NCBI GenBank assembly: GCA_963691835.1
Contig: OY829383.1
Coordinates: 2,170,001-2,234,000 of the forward strand
From: G963691835 sp963691835
Lineage (GTDB): Bacteria; Pseudomonadota; Alphaproteobacteria; Thalassobaculales; Thalassobaculaceae
Length of the DNA: 64,000 nucleotides
Direction: 5' to 3'
The stretch's first letter is position 1. Every line of letters begins with the position of its first letter. Both the position numbers and the translations under genes were made by a program. Below are positions 49,021-57,252 of the stretch, piece after piece. The notes beneath the pieces are model-generated. The model ran no database searches. It was not told where the DNA came from and saw only the letters and a list, made by a program, of their open reading frames with translations.

Positions 49021-49800
49021 ATGAGCGCATGGGACTTGCGCACCACGGAAAGTCCGCGTCGATTGCTCCAAACAAGACAGGCAGAATTGAGCATGGGGCC
49101 GATTGTCAGTTTGGAGAGTGATGTGCCAGATCATCCCGAAAGCCAGCTGATCGTGCTGTCTCCAGACACGGCCCATGACGGGTCGCTTACCCGTTTGTTC
49201 GAGGCCCTTCGTGAGTTCACCGACGAACTCCTCCACATCCACGAAGTGAAGGTCGGACGTGTTGCCCGGTGTTTAGCGGAGACGCTTGGTTGCGGTCGGG
49301 AAGAGGCTTCCGTCATCGATCATGCTTGCGCATTTCATGACATTGGCAAGTTTGCAATTCCCCATGCGATCCTTGCAAAGCCAGACAAGCTTGGCCCCGA
49401 CGAAATCAGCGAAGTAAAGCGCCACACACTCCATGGGGCGGAGATCCTTCGTGGAGCAGGCTGCGGACCCACGGCTCCGGCGGTTCTCGTGGCTCTCGGG
49501 CATCACGAACGATTCGATGGAAGCGGTTACCCGAACGGCGTTGCCGGGATGGATATCCCCGCAATTGCCCGGCTTGCCGCGGTGGCGGATGTCTACGACG
49601 CCTTACGCGCGGTGCGGCCTTATAAGCCGGCACTCCCCCACGAAGAGGTCATGCGGATCATTCTGAAGGGTGACGGCAGGACGCAGCCCGAGCATTTTGA
49701 CCCCGCTATGCTCGAGGCACTCGAAGCCGCGAGCAATTCGGTCTCCGCGGCCTGGGATCAGCCCGTCCAGACGCTTCGGCCGAGCTCGGCTGTGCTGTAG
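49021..49800 (+). CDS. HD-GYP phosphodiesterase
   Basis: A 259 aa cytoplasmic protein that would hydrolyse c-di-GMP. After an unassigned 60-residue lead, the HD-GYP domain shows HVKVGRVAR-like IHEVKVGRVARCLAE, ACAFHDIGKFAIPHAILAKP (the HD metal pair in HDIGK), LVALGHHERFDGSGYPNGVAG (HHExxDGxGYP) and AAVADVYDALRAVRPYKPAL (DxxDA). All catalytic residues of active family members appear intact. No receiver domain is present, unlike RpfG. ATG 49021 is followed by another ATG (codon 25); either could start. It is downstream of PilZ and points to a local second-messenger module. Confidence 0.9.
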   Translation: MSAWDLRTTESPRRLLQTRQAELSMGPIVSLESDVPDHPESQLIVLSPDTAHDGSLTRLFEALREFTDELLHIHEVKVGRVARCLAETLGCGREEASVIDHACAFHDIGKFAIPHAILAKPDKLGPDEISEVKRHTLHGAEILRGAGCGPTAPAVLVALGHHERFDGSGYPNGVAGMDIPAIARLAAVADVYDALRAVRPYKPALPHEEVMRIILKGDGRTQPEHFDPAMLEALEAASNSVSAAWDQPVQTLRPSSAVL

Positions 49801-50057
49801 ATCTCTGCCAGAAGGCCGTGTACGGGGCGCCGAGCGTCTCTTTCATCGTTCCAAGTCTTTACAGTGAGGCGCACAGCTTCCTTTCCCTTTGGCTGCCGGA
49901 TCGTCGGTTCGTTTGGATCGTGCAAGCTGCGCACGGTCCGTCACAAGCGTGTGCGATCCGCGTGAGGCCCTTTTTTTAGGCGGGTCATGACCCTTATCTG
50001 TCCCTCTACCCAAGAGGCGACACGGCTCGCCCTACAAACACATAAACGGAGAAGATC

Positions 50058-50444
50058 ATGACCAGAGCATTGCTCGGTGCGCTCGCGCTTGTCCTCGCGG
50101 CTTTCACCACTCCGGCGATGGCGGCTGACGTCTCGGCGAACTTCGAGGTCATCGAAGGGAAGGAAAAATACACCACTGAAGGCGGTGTGACGATCAGCAA
50201 GAAGAACGGCAAGACCTACGTCACCTTGAGCGACGACTTCGCTTTTCCGGGCGCTCCCGACCCGCAGCTCGGCTTCGGCAACAACGGCGCCTATGACAAA
50301 TCGACCACGTTCGTTGAACTCACGAATCTGAAAGGTGCCCAGACCTTTGAGCTTCCGGAGGGCATCAACGCGGACAGCTACAACGAGTTCTACGTCTGGT
50401 GCGTCAAGTACTCGGTCCCGCTTTCTGTCGCCAAGCTGAAGTAA
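50058..50444 (+). CDS. Secreted DM13-domain protein
   Basis: A 128 aa exported protein. TRALLGALALVLAAFTTPAMA is a signal peptide with cleavage after AMA-A near residue 22. The mature part fits the DM13 domain: GGVTISKKNGKTYVTLSDDF, an aspartate/proline loop (PGAPDPQLGFG), FVELTNLKGAQTFELPEGI and the C-terminal FYVWCVKYSVPLSVAKL, whose WCxxxSVxxxxAxL is the family ending with a conserved Cys. DM13 has been proposed to bind haem or carry out redox roles through that Cys. The gene is single, with its own terminator 23 bp after the stop. Confidence 0.82.
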   Translation: MTRALLGALALVLAAFTTPAMAADVSANFEVIEGKEKYTTEGGVTISKKNGKTYVTLSDDFAFPGAPDPQLGFGNNGAYDKSTTFVELTNLKGAQTFELPEGINADSYNEFYVWCVKYSVPLSVAKLK

Positions 50445-50466
50445 TGCAGCAAGCGTGGCGACGGTC

Positions 50467-50489
50467 AGGCGGCCCCTGGGCCGCCTTTT
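50467..50489 (+). terminator. Rho-independent terminator after the DM13 gene
   Basis: AGGCGGCC (50467-50474), loop CCTG, and GGCCGCCT (50479-50486) form a perfect 8-bp GC-rich stem, followed by TTT and a T-rich run. It begins 22 bp after the stop codon at 50444. Confidence 0.75.
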
Positions 50490-50594
50490 CCGTTTTCTGA
50501 CGCTGATTTATCCCGTTGAAGCCATTTCCGTGGCGCCCCGTCGCCCGTATCCTCGCGTTGCGTCCCAGCATACGCGGGCTCCGAGGGGGATTCG

Positions 50595-51068
50595 TTGATC
50601 ACAGTGGCAGTGGACCCGGAAGGCTTCGATGATTGGGAGGGTCTTCATACGCTCCTGCGGGACAGCTTCGCCTATATGGAAGGCCGGATCGACCCACCCT
50701 CGTCGCTCACCCGGCTGACCGCCGAGGGGTTGAAGTCGAAGGCGGGGGAGGAGCATCTCATCCTGGTGCTGGATGACGGCGCTCCGATCGGCTGCGCATT
50801 CGTTTCGGTTCAGGCGGGATCCCTCTATGTCGGCAAACTTGCCGTCGCCGCCGCATACCGGGGCAGAGCGCTCGCCCGGCGGATGATCGACCAGGCCGCC
50901 GAAATGGCCCGAGCCAAGGGCTGCACGCAGCTCGAACTCGGCACGCGGATCGAGTTGGTGGAAAACCACCGCGCCTTCCAGGCCCTGGGCTTCGAGATCG
51001 TCGAACGGACCTGCCACCCAGGCTTCACCCGGCCCACCAGCGTCCGAATGGTTCGGCGGTTGCTATAG
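50595..51068 (+). CDS. GNAT-family N-acetyltransferase
   Basis: A 157 aa acetyltransferase. EEHLILVLDDGAPIGCAFV provides the first core strands, SLYVGKLAVAAAYRGRALARRMI is the acetyl-CoA site with the R-G-R-A-L variant of Q/RxxGxA, and AKGCTQLELGTRIELVENHRAFQALGFEIV is the C-terminal alpha/beta unit with the typical N-x-x-F-x-x-x-G-F ending. TTG at 50595 is the start, with GAGGGGGA 4-5 bases upstream. It is a single gene; its stop overlaps the end of the minus-strand remnant. Confidence 0.87.
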   Translation: MITVAVDPEGFDDWEGLHTLLRDSFAYMEGRIDPPSSLTRLTAEGLKSKAGEEHLILVLDDGAPIGCAFVSVQAGSLYVGKLAVAAAYRGRALARRMIDQAAEMARAKGCTQLELGTRIELVENHRAFQALGFEIVERTCHPGFTRPTSVRMVRRLL

Positions 51069-51415
51069 ATTAAGTGATGGGCATCGGACTACGCCCAAAA
51101 GTCCATTCCTGATTTCGTTCACCCCAGCCTCAAGAACAAACTGAGCCGTTGGGAACTGTGACAGTTCACTTCTCATCGACCCCAATCGTGACGCAGCGTT
51201 CTTGCAGTCTCCGTATCTAGCCTCGGCTATCACCGAGATGGAAAAGACATTCGCCAAAAGTTGGGGGCGCAGGTAGCTCGTGATGGATCGGGCCAGAACC
51301 AAGGCTTCATCGACTGTCTGACGGGCAAGGTTCGTATCTTGGCCTAGCCCAGGAGCGTATGCCACCTGTGCGATATAGCGAAGCGCTTCAACTCTTTCAC
51401 TATCGGACTGACTTA
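51063..51415 (-). pseudogene. Gene remnant cut by the IS element
   Basis: The frame runs from the IS end (51415) to a stop at 51063 without interruption, giving about 117 codons of helical, repeat-like sequence (RYIAQVAYAPGLGQDTNLAR, ALVLARSITSYLRPQLLANV). A GTG at 51365 could still start a 100-codon product. On the far side of the IS the same frame meets TAA within eight codons (52371-52373), so the rest of the gene is not recoverable by simply removing the IS. The TPR-like flavour recalls the protein at 46031, without clear alignment. The intact gene is unknown. Confidence 0.35.
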
Positions 51416-52348
51416 GAGTCCGTCCATAAAGTTCATGTTTGTTTCAAGCGGCGTACCATGATCTTGATCATGGCGAGGTAGATGAAGGCGGTGGCGGTTC
51501 GCGCCCGCGCCTCGAAGTCTCGGGCGAGCCTTCGGTTGCGCGAGATCCAGGCCAGCGTGCGTTCGACGATCCAGCGCTTGGCCTGCACCATGAAGCCCTT
51601 GGCGCCGTCGCTCCGCTTGATGATTTCCAGCCGCCAGGGCCCGGTCTTGGCCACCGCCTTGGCGGCTTTCGGCCCCTGGTAGCCGGCATCGGCGAAGACC
51701 ACCTCGATGAATGGAAACCGTCGCCGCACCCGCTTGCTCAAAACCAAGGCCGCGCCGTCGCGGTCCTGAATGTCGGCTGGATGCACCACCGCCGTGAGCA
51801 GCAGTCCGCCATGGTCAGTGAGGATGTGGCGCTTCACGCCGCGCGTCTTCTTGCCCGCGTCATAGCCGATCGGGTCAAGCGACGCCCCCCTTTTTGCGCC
51901 GATTTGGCGCTTTGGCTGTCGATAATCGCGGCGCTCGGTTGCCCCTCTCGGCCTTCCGCCTCGCGCAACGCCACATAGAGCGTATCGTGCATCCGCTCGA
52001 GCGTGCCGTCCCAGGCCCACAGATCGAAATACCCATGCACCGTGCTCTTCGGCGGAAAGTCCTTCGGCAAATGGCGCCACGGGCAGCCGGTCTCCAGAAC
52101 ATAGAGCAAGCCATTGATCACCGCGCGAACGTCAACCGACCGCTTGCGGCCGCCATGCCGGGCCGGCGGGATCAACGGCGCCAGAACCGACCACTCTTCG
52201 TCCGTCAGATCACTCGGGTACCGAAGGCCCCGGCGCTCATAACGGGCACGGTTTTCTTTCGTCCACATCTGGTAGCTCCCTCATCAATCGCTACAAGATA
52301 GTGAATCACAAACGATTCCAACGATTCAATGACTTTGTGGACGGGCTC
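51416..52348 (-). mobile_element. IS5-family insertion sequence (IS427-like group)
   Basis: A complete 933-bp element. The ends are imperfect inverted repeats: GAGTCCGTCCATAAAGTT at 51416-51433 and the complement of GACTTTGTGGACGGGCTC at 52331-52348, with about 15 of 18 positions matching. It is flanked by a 3-bp direct repeat TTA (51413-51415 and 52349-52351), the target duplication. It encodes one frameshifted transposase. Both ends, the duplication and all coding parts are present, so it could be active. It sits beside a truncated gene in the accessory region. Confidence 0.85.
51433..52268 (-). CDS. IS5-family transposase, made by -1 programmed frameshift
   Basis: Two overlapping frames make one 278 aa DDE transposase. 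The first starts at ATG 52268 and includes the DUF4096-like head (YPSDLTDEEWSVLAPLIPPA) and AAIIDSQSAKSAQKGG, which carries the first catalytic Asp. At 51885-51895 the minus strand reads A5G6, a slippery run. A -1 slip joins the second frame, which continues SLDPIGYDAGKKTRGVKRHIL, VFADAGYQGPKA (second Asp) and RWIVERTLAWISRNRRLARDFE (Glu in the YREK-like helix), ending at 51433. Each half alone lacks a full catalytic triad. Frameshift control is known for this IS group. Confidence 0.88.
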
Positions 52349-52827
52349 TTATTCTTCCTCTCAGAACTTCTTACTGTCCCGTACGTGGCTGATTTCAATC
52401 TCATCGTATTGCATTGTCTCAGAGATTTTCGTACGTGGAAGAATAATTCTGTACTTTTCTCGCCTAATCTCCATCTCTGGACTTTTTGGAATTTCAATAA
52501 GTATGTTTATTTCCATGAACCCTTTGATGGTTAATGAAGAAAAAAATCAGGCCTTAAGCTCCTATTTATTGTTCTGGCGAGAGTAGCTTCTATTTCCATT
52601 TTTCGGGCCTCTTCCACCACTCTGAATCGGTGTTCGGTCGTCCAGTATCTTATGGACGGCCGATCAGGGCGTGAGCGTGTCTCCGCACTTTTTGGGTGAT
52701 ACAGAACAGCGCGTCGGTCGGTCAGATCCAACCCGACATTCCCAGGCAGCGACAACGGGTCGGGGCGTCGAAGCGCGAACGCCCGTGCTTGGGAGAACCT
52801 GTCCTGAGCCCGATGACACGGCCCGCC
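52349..52827. other. AT-rich gap right of the IS, no supported gene
   Basis: About 480 bp, clearly richer in AT than most of the window for the first 300 bp. Short frames exist on both strands: a hydrophobic plus-strand frame ending at 52586 and a minus-strand frame 52755-52531 ending in RTINRSLRPDFFLH. None has a recognisable motif or ribosome site. It is probably what remains of the sequence into which the IS inserted. Confidence 0.45.
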
Positions 52828-53982
52828 TCAAACAATCCCCTTCTCCCGATACGGTTTGTTCGCCGGGATGCGGGGCCAGCCGAAGCAGGTGAGGTCCAGG
52901 CTCTCATAGCGGCCGCCGAGGATCAGTTCGGTGACCGCCCGGCCCGTGGCGGGGGCGTGCATGATGCCGTGACCGGAGAAGCCGGTGGCGATCACCACGG
53001 ACTCAAGGCCGTCTGTCCATCGGCCGATGATGGGGGAGTAGTCGAGAATGCTGCGGGCGTAGTGGCCGCGCCAGGAACTGCTGAGTTTGAGGCGCTCCAT
53101 CTTCGGCACGCGTTTGGCCAGCGCCGGCCAGACAACAGATTGGAACCGGTCGGGGTCGAGGTCGAAGTTCCAGCCCGCCGCCTCCGTCCAGTCCGGAACA
53201 CCACCCACATATCCGTCGCCCTCCGGCCGGATGGCCAGGTCGCTTTCGGACTTCAGGAACGGCAATGGCTCAATATCCGCCTCTGCCTTGAAGACGTAGC
53301 TTTCCCGAGACATCGGCTCGACCGGAAGGGCCAGACCGATCAGGGCCGCGACGTCCCGCGACCAGGCCCCACAGGCCAATACGACGGTGTCGGCCCGGAC
53401 CTCGGTGCCGTCTTCCAGGGTAACGCCGGTTTTGTCCCAGGCTGTCACGGTTCCGGAGAGATACTGTGCGCCGAGGGACCGCGCCTTCGCACGGAAGCCC
53501 ATCAGGGCCGCATAAGGATCGATCCAGGCGTCGTTGGGCGAGTAGACGGCCAGATCCAGGTCGTCGACCGCGATGGACGGAAACAACGATTGCACCCCGG
53601 CCGGCGACAACAGGTCCGCCTCGACGCCGTGGGCCACTTGGGTCTTGTGGTTCTCTTCCATCTGCTTCGCCCCGCCCTGATCGGACAGAAACAGATAGCC
53701 CTGGCGGCGGAACCCGATGTCGACCGGTGAGCCGTCAACGCTCATATCGTCCGAGAATGCCGCGTAGAAGTCCCGGCCGTACCGGGCCATCGCGATGTTC
53801 TCCGGCAGGCTGAACAGGAGGCGGACGCCGCCGTTTGCCCGAGGTGTGGCGGCGAACTCGTAGCTCGGGTCTTTTTCGATGACGACGACGCGCCCGGCCC
53901 GCCCGGTCTTGGCGAGGTGATAGGCGATGGATGATCCAACGATTCCGCCGCCAAGGATGGCGATGTCAGCCTGTTCGGTCAT
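52828..53982 (-). CDS. FAD-dependent oxidoreductase (DAO / DadA-sarcosine oxidase family)
   Basis: A 384 aa flavoenzyme. ADIAILGGGIVGSSIAYHLAKTG (residues 5-27) is the FAD-binding GxGxxG motif. FAATPRANGGVRLLFSLPEN is the family's second FAD segment, and ADTVVLACGAWSRDVAALIG and YVGGVPDWTEAAGWNFDLD lie mid-domain. YSPIIGRWTDGLESVVIATGFSGHGIMHAPATG is the C-terminal G-x-S-G-H-G motif of the DAO fold. Substrates of such enzymes are secondary or D-amino acids (sarcosine, glycine betaine derivatives, D-amino acids). ATG 53982, 20 codons inside the longer frame, sits just before the Rossmann motif. It ends the possible island on this strand. Confidence 0.88.
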   Translation of the reverse strand: MTEQADIAILGGGIVGSSIAYHLAKTGRAGRVVVIEKDPSYEFAATPRANGGVRLLFSLPENIAMARYGRDFYAAFSDDMSVDGSPVDIGFRRQGYLFLSDQGGAKQMEENHKTQVAHGVEADLLSPAGVQSLFPSIAVDDLDLAVYSPNDAWIDPYAALMGFRAKARSLGAQYLSGTVTAWDKTGVTLEDGTEVRADTVVLACGAWSRDVAALIGLALPVEPMSRESYVFKAEADIEPLPFLKSESDLAIRPEGDGYVGGVPDWTEAAGWNFDLDPDRFQSVVWPALAKRVPKMERLKLSSSWRGHYARSILDYSPIIGRWTDGLESVVIATGFSGHGIMHAPATGRAVTELILGGRYESLDLTCFGWPRIPANKPYREKGIV

Positions 53983-54031
53983 GAGGGATGTCCGTGATCC
54001 TGATGGGACCCGAAGTCTCCCCCCTCCCGGA

Positions 54032-55072
54032 CTAGGCTTCAACCAGCCTCTTGATCATTTTCTCGACCATCGCGTCCGCGTCCGCGGGCGGAAGCCCTTT
54101 CTCGACCAAGTCGGCGCGAAGGGCGGTCACGAACTTAAGCTGCTCGGCCCCTTTGGCGAGCTGCTCGGCCTTGAAGTTCGTGTGGGCCTGGGCGACCTCC
54201 CGGTTGATTCGGCCTTTGACGTCGCCCCGGAACACGGACTCCACCGACTCTATCAGGCGGGCCAGGATCAGATACACCGCACTCGCCGAGAAGCCACCGA
54301 GCAGGGCGAGCATGGTCCGCGAAACACCCTGCTCCGCCGCCTCCGGCAAGAGCGTGGCGAGCACGAAACCCGATGTCAGTCCAAGCGCCAGCCGTATCCA
54401 ATAGGACGAGTTGTAGAGCGGGCTATAGGTCCCGGCCCGGACAAAGCGATACGCCGTGAAGAGATTGAAGAACGAGGCGCCGATCGCGGCCGCACTGAGG
54501 TAGTAGGTCGAGATGATGATCTGATTCCAATCGTATTGATTGATGGAATCTTTAACGATCGCGATCCGCTCCACGACCGTGCCCACGATTTCGAAGGCTG
54601 GCGGGGCGTCTTTGGACCCTGCCTCATGATCAAAGTTCATCTGGGCCTGGACCCAATGATGCTCCTGCTCCAGCAGGGCTTCCCGGCTCTCGATGTGCCC
54701 GAAGGCGCTCAACAGAATGAACCAGAGCAACGAGACAAGACTGATCAACGCCATATGACGGATCGTTGGAACCGGACCGAGTTGGAAATAGATCCGCAGG
54801 ATCAGCGGCTCGGCTGAGAAATTCCGCTTTCGCTCCATACTGAGATAGTGAATGCCCAGGGGAATGGCGGGCGCCACAAGCCGCGACAGGATCGCATGGG
54901 GCGCCTGCAATTCTGAGAAGTTCGGGAGCTTGTCGTCGTCCGGCCGGTCGAGAAAGCCGTCCAGGGTTGCCGTCAGGTCCGGCGGAACCGCCTTGCCCGT
55001 CAGAAAACAATGCTCCGCCATCGCGACGACTTCATAGTACGCGGCTCGGCGTGTGCGCTCGATCTCGTGCAT
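54032..55072 (-). CDS. Unknown multi-helix membrane protein
   Basis: A 346 aa membrane protein with no family that I recognise. Hydrophobic helices are MALISLVSLLWFILLSAF (about 106-123), a segment near IIISTYYLSAAAIGASFFNLF (185-205), ALGLTSGFVLATLLP (229-243) and MLALLGGFSASAVYLILARLIE (252-273, in parts). The C-terminal 70 residues are charged and helical (VKGRINREVAQAHTNFKAEQ). The loop SMERKRNFSAEPLILRIYF is unusual. The start is ATG 55072 with GGGAGAGG upstream, inside a longer open frame. It lies between the oxidoreductase and a methyltransferase on the same strand; function unknown. Confidence 0.68.
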   Translation of the reverse strand: MHEIERTRRAAYYEVVAMAEHCFLTGKAVPPDLTATLDGFLDRPDDDKLPNFSELQAPHAILSRLVAPAIPLGIHYLSMERKRNFSAEPLILRIYFQLGPVPTIRHMALISLVSLLWFILLSAFGHIESREALLEQEHHWVQAQMNFDHEAGSKDAPPAFEIVGTVVERIAIVKDSINQYDWNQIIISTYYLSAAAIGASFFNLFTAYRFVRAGTYSPLYNSSYWIRLALGLTSGFVLATLLPEAAEQGVSRTMLALLGGFSASAVYLILARLIESVESVFRGDVKGRINREVAQAHTNFKAEQLAKGAEQLKFVTALRADLVEKGLPPADADAMVEKMIKRLVEA

Positions 55073-55171
55073 GCTTCGGCCCTCTCCCCCGGCAATCCTT
55101 AGGTGTAAATATATACTCACCCGGATTGAGAGGATAGAGAGGGAGCGGTGGCCCATACTGCCCGATGATCG

Positions 55172-55918
55172 CTATGGCTTCCGGGCGATCAGGAACTCGG
55201 CGCCATTCTTCTTGGGTTTGTAAGATTCAATGACCTCAAATCCGGCCATCGACAGACTGTTATGTAAGCGGCGGGAGTTGAAGAATGCGATGTAGGGCAG
55301 AAGTCCGAACATCCGTCCGAGAAGAGCGATCGGCCGGAACCAGTTCATGCTGTCTCCCAGGCTCATGGTGCTGGACACGAAAAGCCCCCCAGGGCGAAGA
55401 GCTGCGTGGATCTTGGCGACAGCCGCCTCAGGGTCTTCGAGGAGGTGAAGGACACTGAGCGCGAGAACCATGTCGTACGCGCCGTTCGCGACCGAAAGAC
55501 CCTCTACGCTCGCTTCCTCAAAGGAGATGTTCGCCACGCCTGCGTCGACCGCCTTCTGCTGGGCAATGTCGAGCATCGCCCGGGACAGGTCGGTGGCATG
55601 AATGTGCGCCACATGCGGCGCATGGGTGATCGCGGTGGAGCCGGTGCCGCACCCGATCTCCAGCAGTTCCATATCGGGCTGAAGGTACTGCCGGGTCAGG
55701 GCGAGCTTTCTTTGATAGGACGCCTCGTCGGCAACCGGTTTCTCGGCATAGCCTCTCGCGGTCCGGTCCCAGAACTGGGCCACTTTGGTTCGGGGCAGCC
55801 GGGGCTTGTTGGTGTTCTCTACAGGGATCATGACCGTGGCCGTCGGCGTCTGTTGGGGTGCGGTCTGCATTGTTCGGGCGTCCAGATGGCGTGTGTTGGG
55901 CCCCATATAGCAATGCAA
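55172..55918 (-). CDS. Class I SAM-dependent methyltransferase (Methyltransf_11 type)
   Basis: A 248 aa enzyme. MELLEIGCGTGSTAITHAPH is motif I (ExGCGTG, about residues 84-102), HIHATDLSRAMLDIAQQKA carries the acidic residue for the SAM ribose, YDMVLALSVLHLLEDPEAAV is motif IV/post-I with the typical LSVLHLLEDP, and LRPGGLFVSSTMSLGD is motif V-VI. The C-terminal part (FFNSRRLHNSLSMAGFEVIES) is like small-molecule or quinone methyltransferases. The frame begins at ATG 55918, with internal ATGs at codons 5 and 17 as alternatives. It is oriented away from the 56100 gene with 181 bp between; acceptor unknown. Confidence 0.83.
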   Translation of the reverse strand: MHCYMGPNTRHLDARTMQTAPQQTPTATVMIPVENTNKPRLPRTKVAQFWDRTARGYAEKPVADEASYQRKLALTRQYLQPDMELLEIGCGTGSTAITHAPHVAHIHATDLSRAMLDIAQQKAVDAGVANISFEEASVEGLSVANGAYDMVLALSVLHLLEDPEAAVAKIHAALRPGGLFVSSTMSLGDSMNWFRPIALLGRMFGLLPYIAFFNSRRLHNSLSMAGFEVIESYKPKKNGAEFLIARKP

Positions 55919-56099
55919 TTATGACTATGAAATTGCCTAGTTTCGCCTGTCTGATATGCGAAAATGCATGGATAGGCGTGCCGCCAGCTTTGACTGGAAT
56001 CGCGCCCGCACACTTCTTGTAAACGCTATTCGGGCTTCAGGAGGCGAGGAAGGCCCTCCGGGCTCAGCATCATCCAACAAGTAAAGCAGACCGGCCTAT

Positions 56100-56480
56100 T
56101 CAAGCCTCTTCGGCGACGGCCACTTCTTCTGGCTCCGCTTCGGCCTTATTCCGTGCCCGGTAGTGCAAGTATCCCAACAGATGTGTTTGGCCGACTTTGG
56201 GCGGATGGCGCAAAAGCTTCGCCTTCTCCGCTTCCGGCAGTTGCTGGGCGTCGGTTCCCTGATTGATCAGAAAATCGATCAGCTCATTGCTCTCAAGCTC
56301 GATTGTCAGGCTACGCGCAACTTCGGCAATGTTATCAACCGCATCGACCAACTGGTAATCGCGAAGGTGCTTTTCAACGAGTTGGTCCAGGCGGTCGACT
56401 TGAACCACCATCGTCATAAAGTCGGCGCAGTCCATAGCGCGTGGTGTTGGCATGTCTGTCTTCGCAGTCCCGAAGTTCAC
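56100..56480 (-). CDS. Unknown 126-aa protein
   Basis: No family recognised. The product is acidic and helical, with no membrane segment: VVQVDRLDQLVEKHLRDYQL, EVARSLTIELESNELIDFLI and a Glu/Ala-rich tail (NKAEAEPEEVAVAEEA) that is likely disordered. DNA composition is AT-richer than the conserved part of the chromosome. ATG 56480 is the start; another ATG is codon 10. It is a single gene between long gaps. Coding is supported by length and amino-acid composition only. Confidence 0.5.
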   Translation of the reverse strand: MNFGTAKTDMPTPRAMDCADFMTMVVQVDRLDQLVEKHLRDYQLVDAVDNIAEVARSLTIELESNELIDFLINQGTDAQQLPEAEKAKLLRHPPKVGQTHLLGYLHYRARNKAEAEPEEVAVAEEA

Positions 56481-57252
56481 ACCTTTAGGGTCAACGATAT
56501 TAGTATAGGAAACGTTAATCTTCTATTGAACAAATTTTCGTACATTGAGCAATTGTTCGTTTATTTGGCCAGTTGATGGACGGGTGAACGGGCAAAGGAT
56601 GTCGGAAAGCGTTGCTTTCAAACTCCATTCTGATGCAGGTCCGCGTCTTTGGTCTCACATCAAAGTATGCGCTTCGAAATCGCTGCACCGTTGCACCGAA
56701 GTAGTGGGATCAAAGAGTCCAATGGATGCATGCATCGGAACGATGAATCAGGTCAGTTTGAATTGACCAAGGCTGCACGGATCAGAACCGCAGTCAGGCG
56801 GGTTGGGCGCGCTACTGCGCTTGATCCTGGCCCGTCGAGGAGGGGTGGTTCTCATCCAGCCGTGGCTAGCGTTAGAACCCCATGATGGGCTTAGATAAGG
56901 CGATGGAAGAGATTCATAAGAAACGTCTTATTACTTACGGTAAATCACGGAGATTGATGTGTATTATTCTCTTTTACTGTTAGTACTTTCCTTTTAACTC
57001 ACTTTCCTTCCCAAATCACTTTCTGATCGCGTTGCATCGGGTCCTTCCTATTAGCATTCCCGTCCCATCTACTCAGATTGTGAGTGAGGGGGTGGGTACG
57101 ATTTTATGCAGTTATCTCAATTTCTTCCCGGTGAGCGCCTGGTTGATCACTCGTTATGAGGGCAGTCTGTCCACTTAGATCCATGCTTAATGAATAATTA
57201 GTATTCACTTGGAATTATTGAGGCGTGAAACAGATCAGTCAGGGGAACCGTC
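56481..57252. other. Long AT-rich gap before the TonB receptor, no supported gene
   Basis: These 772 bp contain no frame with protein-like motifs; the best plus-strand frames (56545-56766, 56649-56885) lack ribosome sites and similarity. It drops to strongly AT-rich sequence at 56880-57240, with homopolymer and pyrimidine runs. The promoter of the 57253 operon must lie near its right end. No riboswitch fold for B12 or iron box could be read with confidence. Confidence 0.5.

Noticed and set aside
49801..50057. Possible terminator with a T7 run near 49973
   Set aside because: The T run exists, but I could not find a convincing GC-rich stem directly before it.
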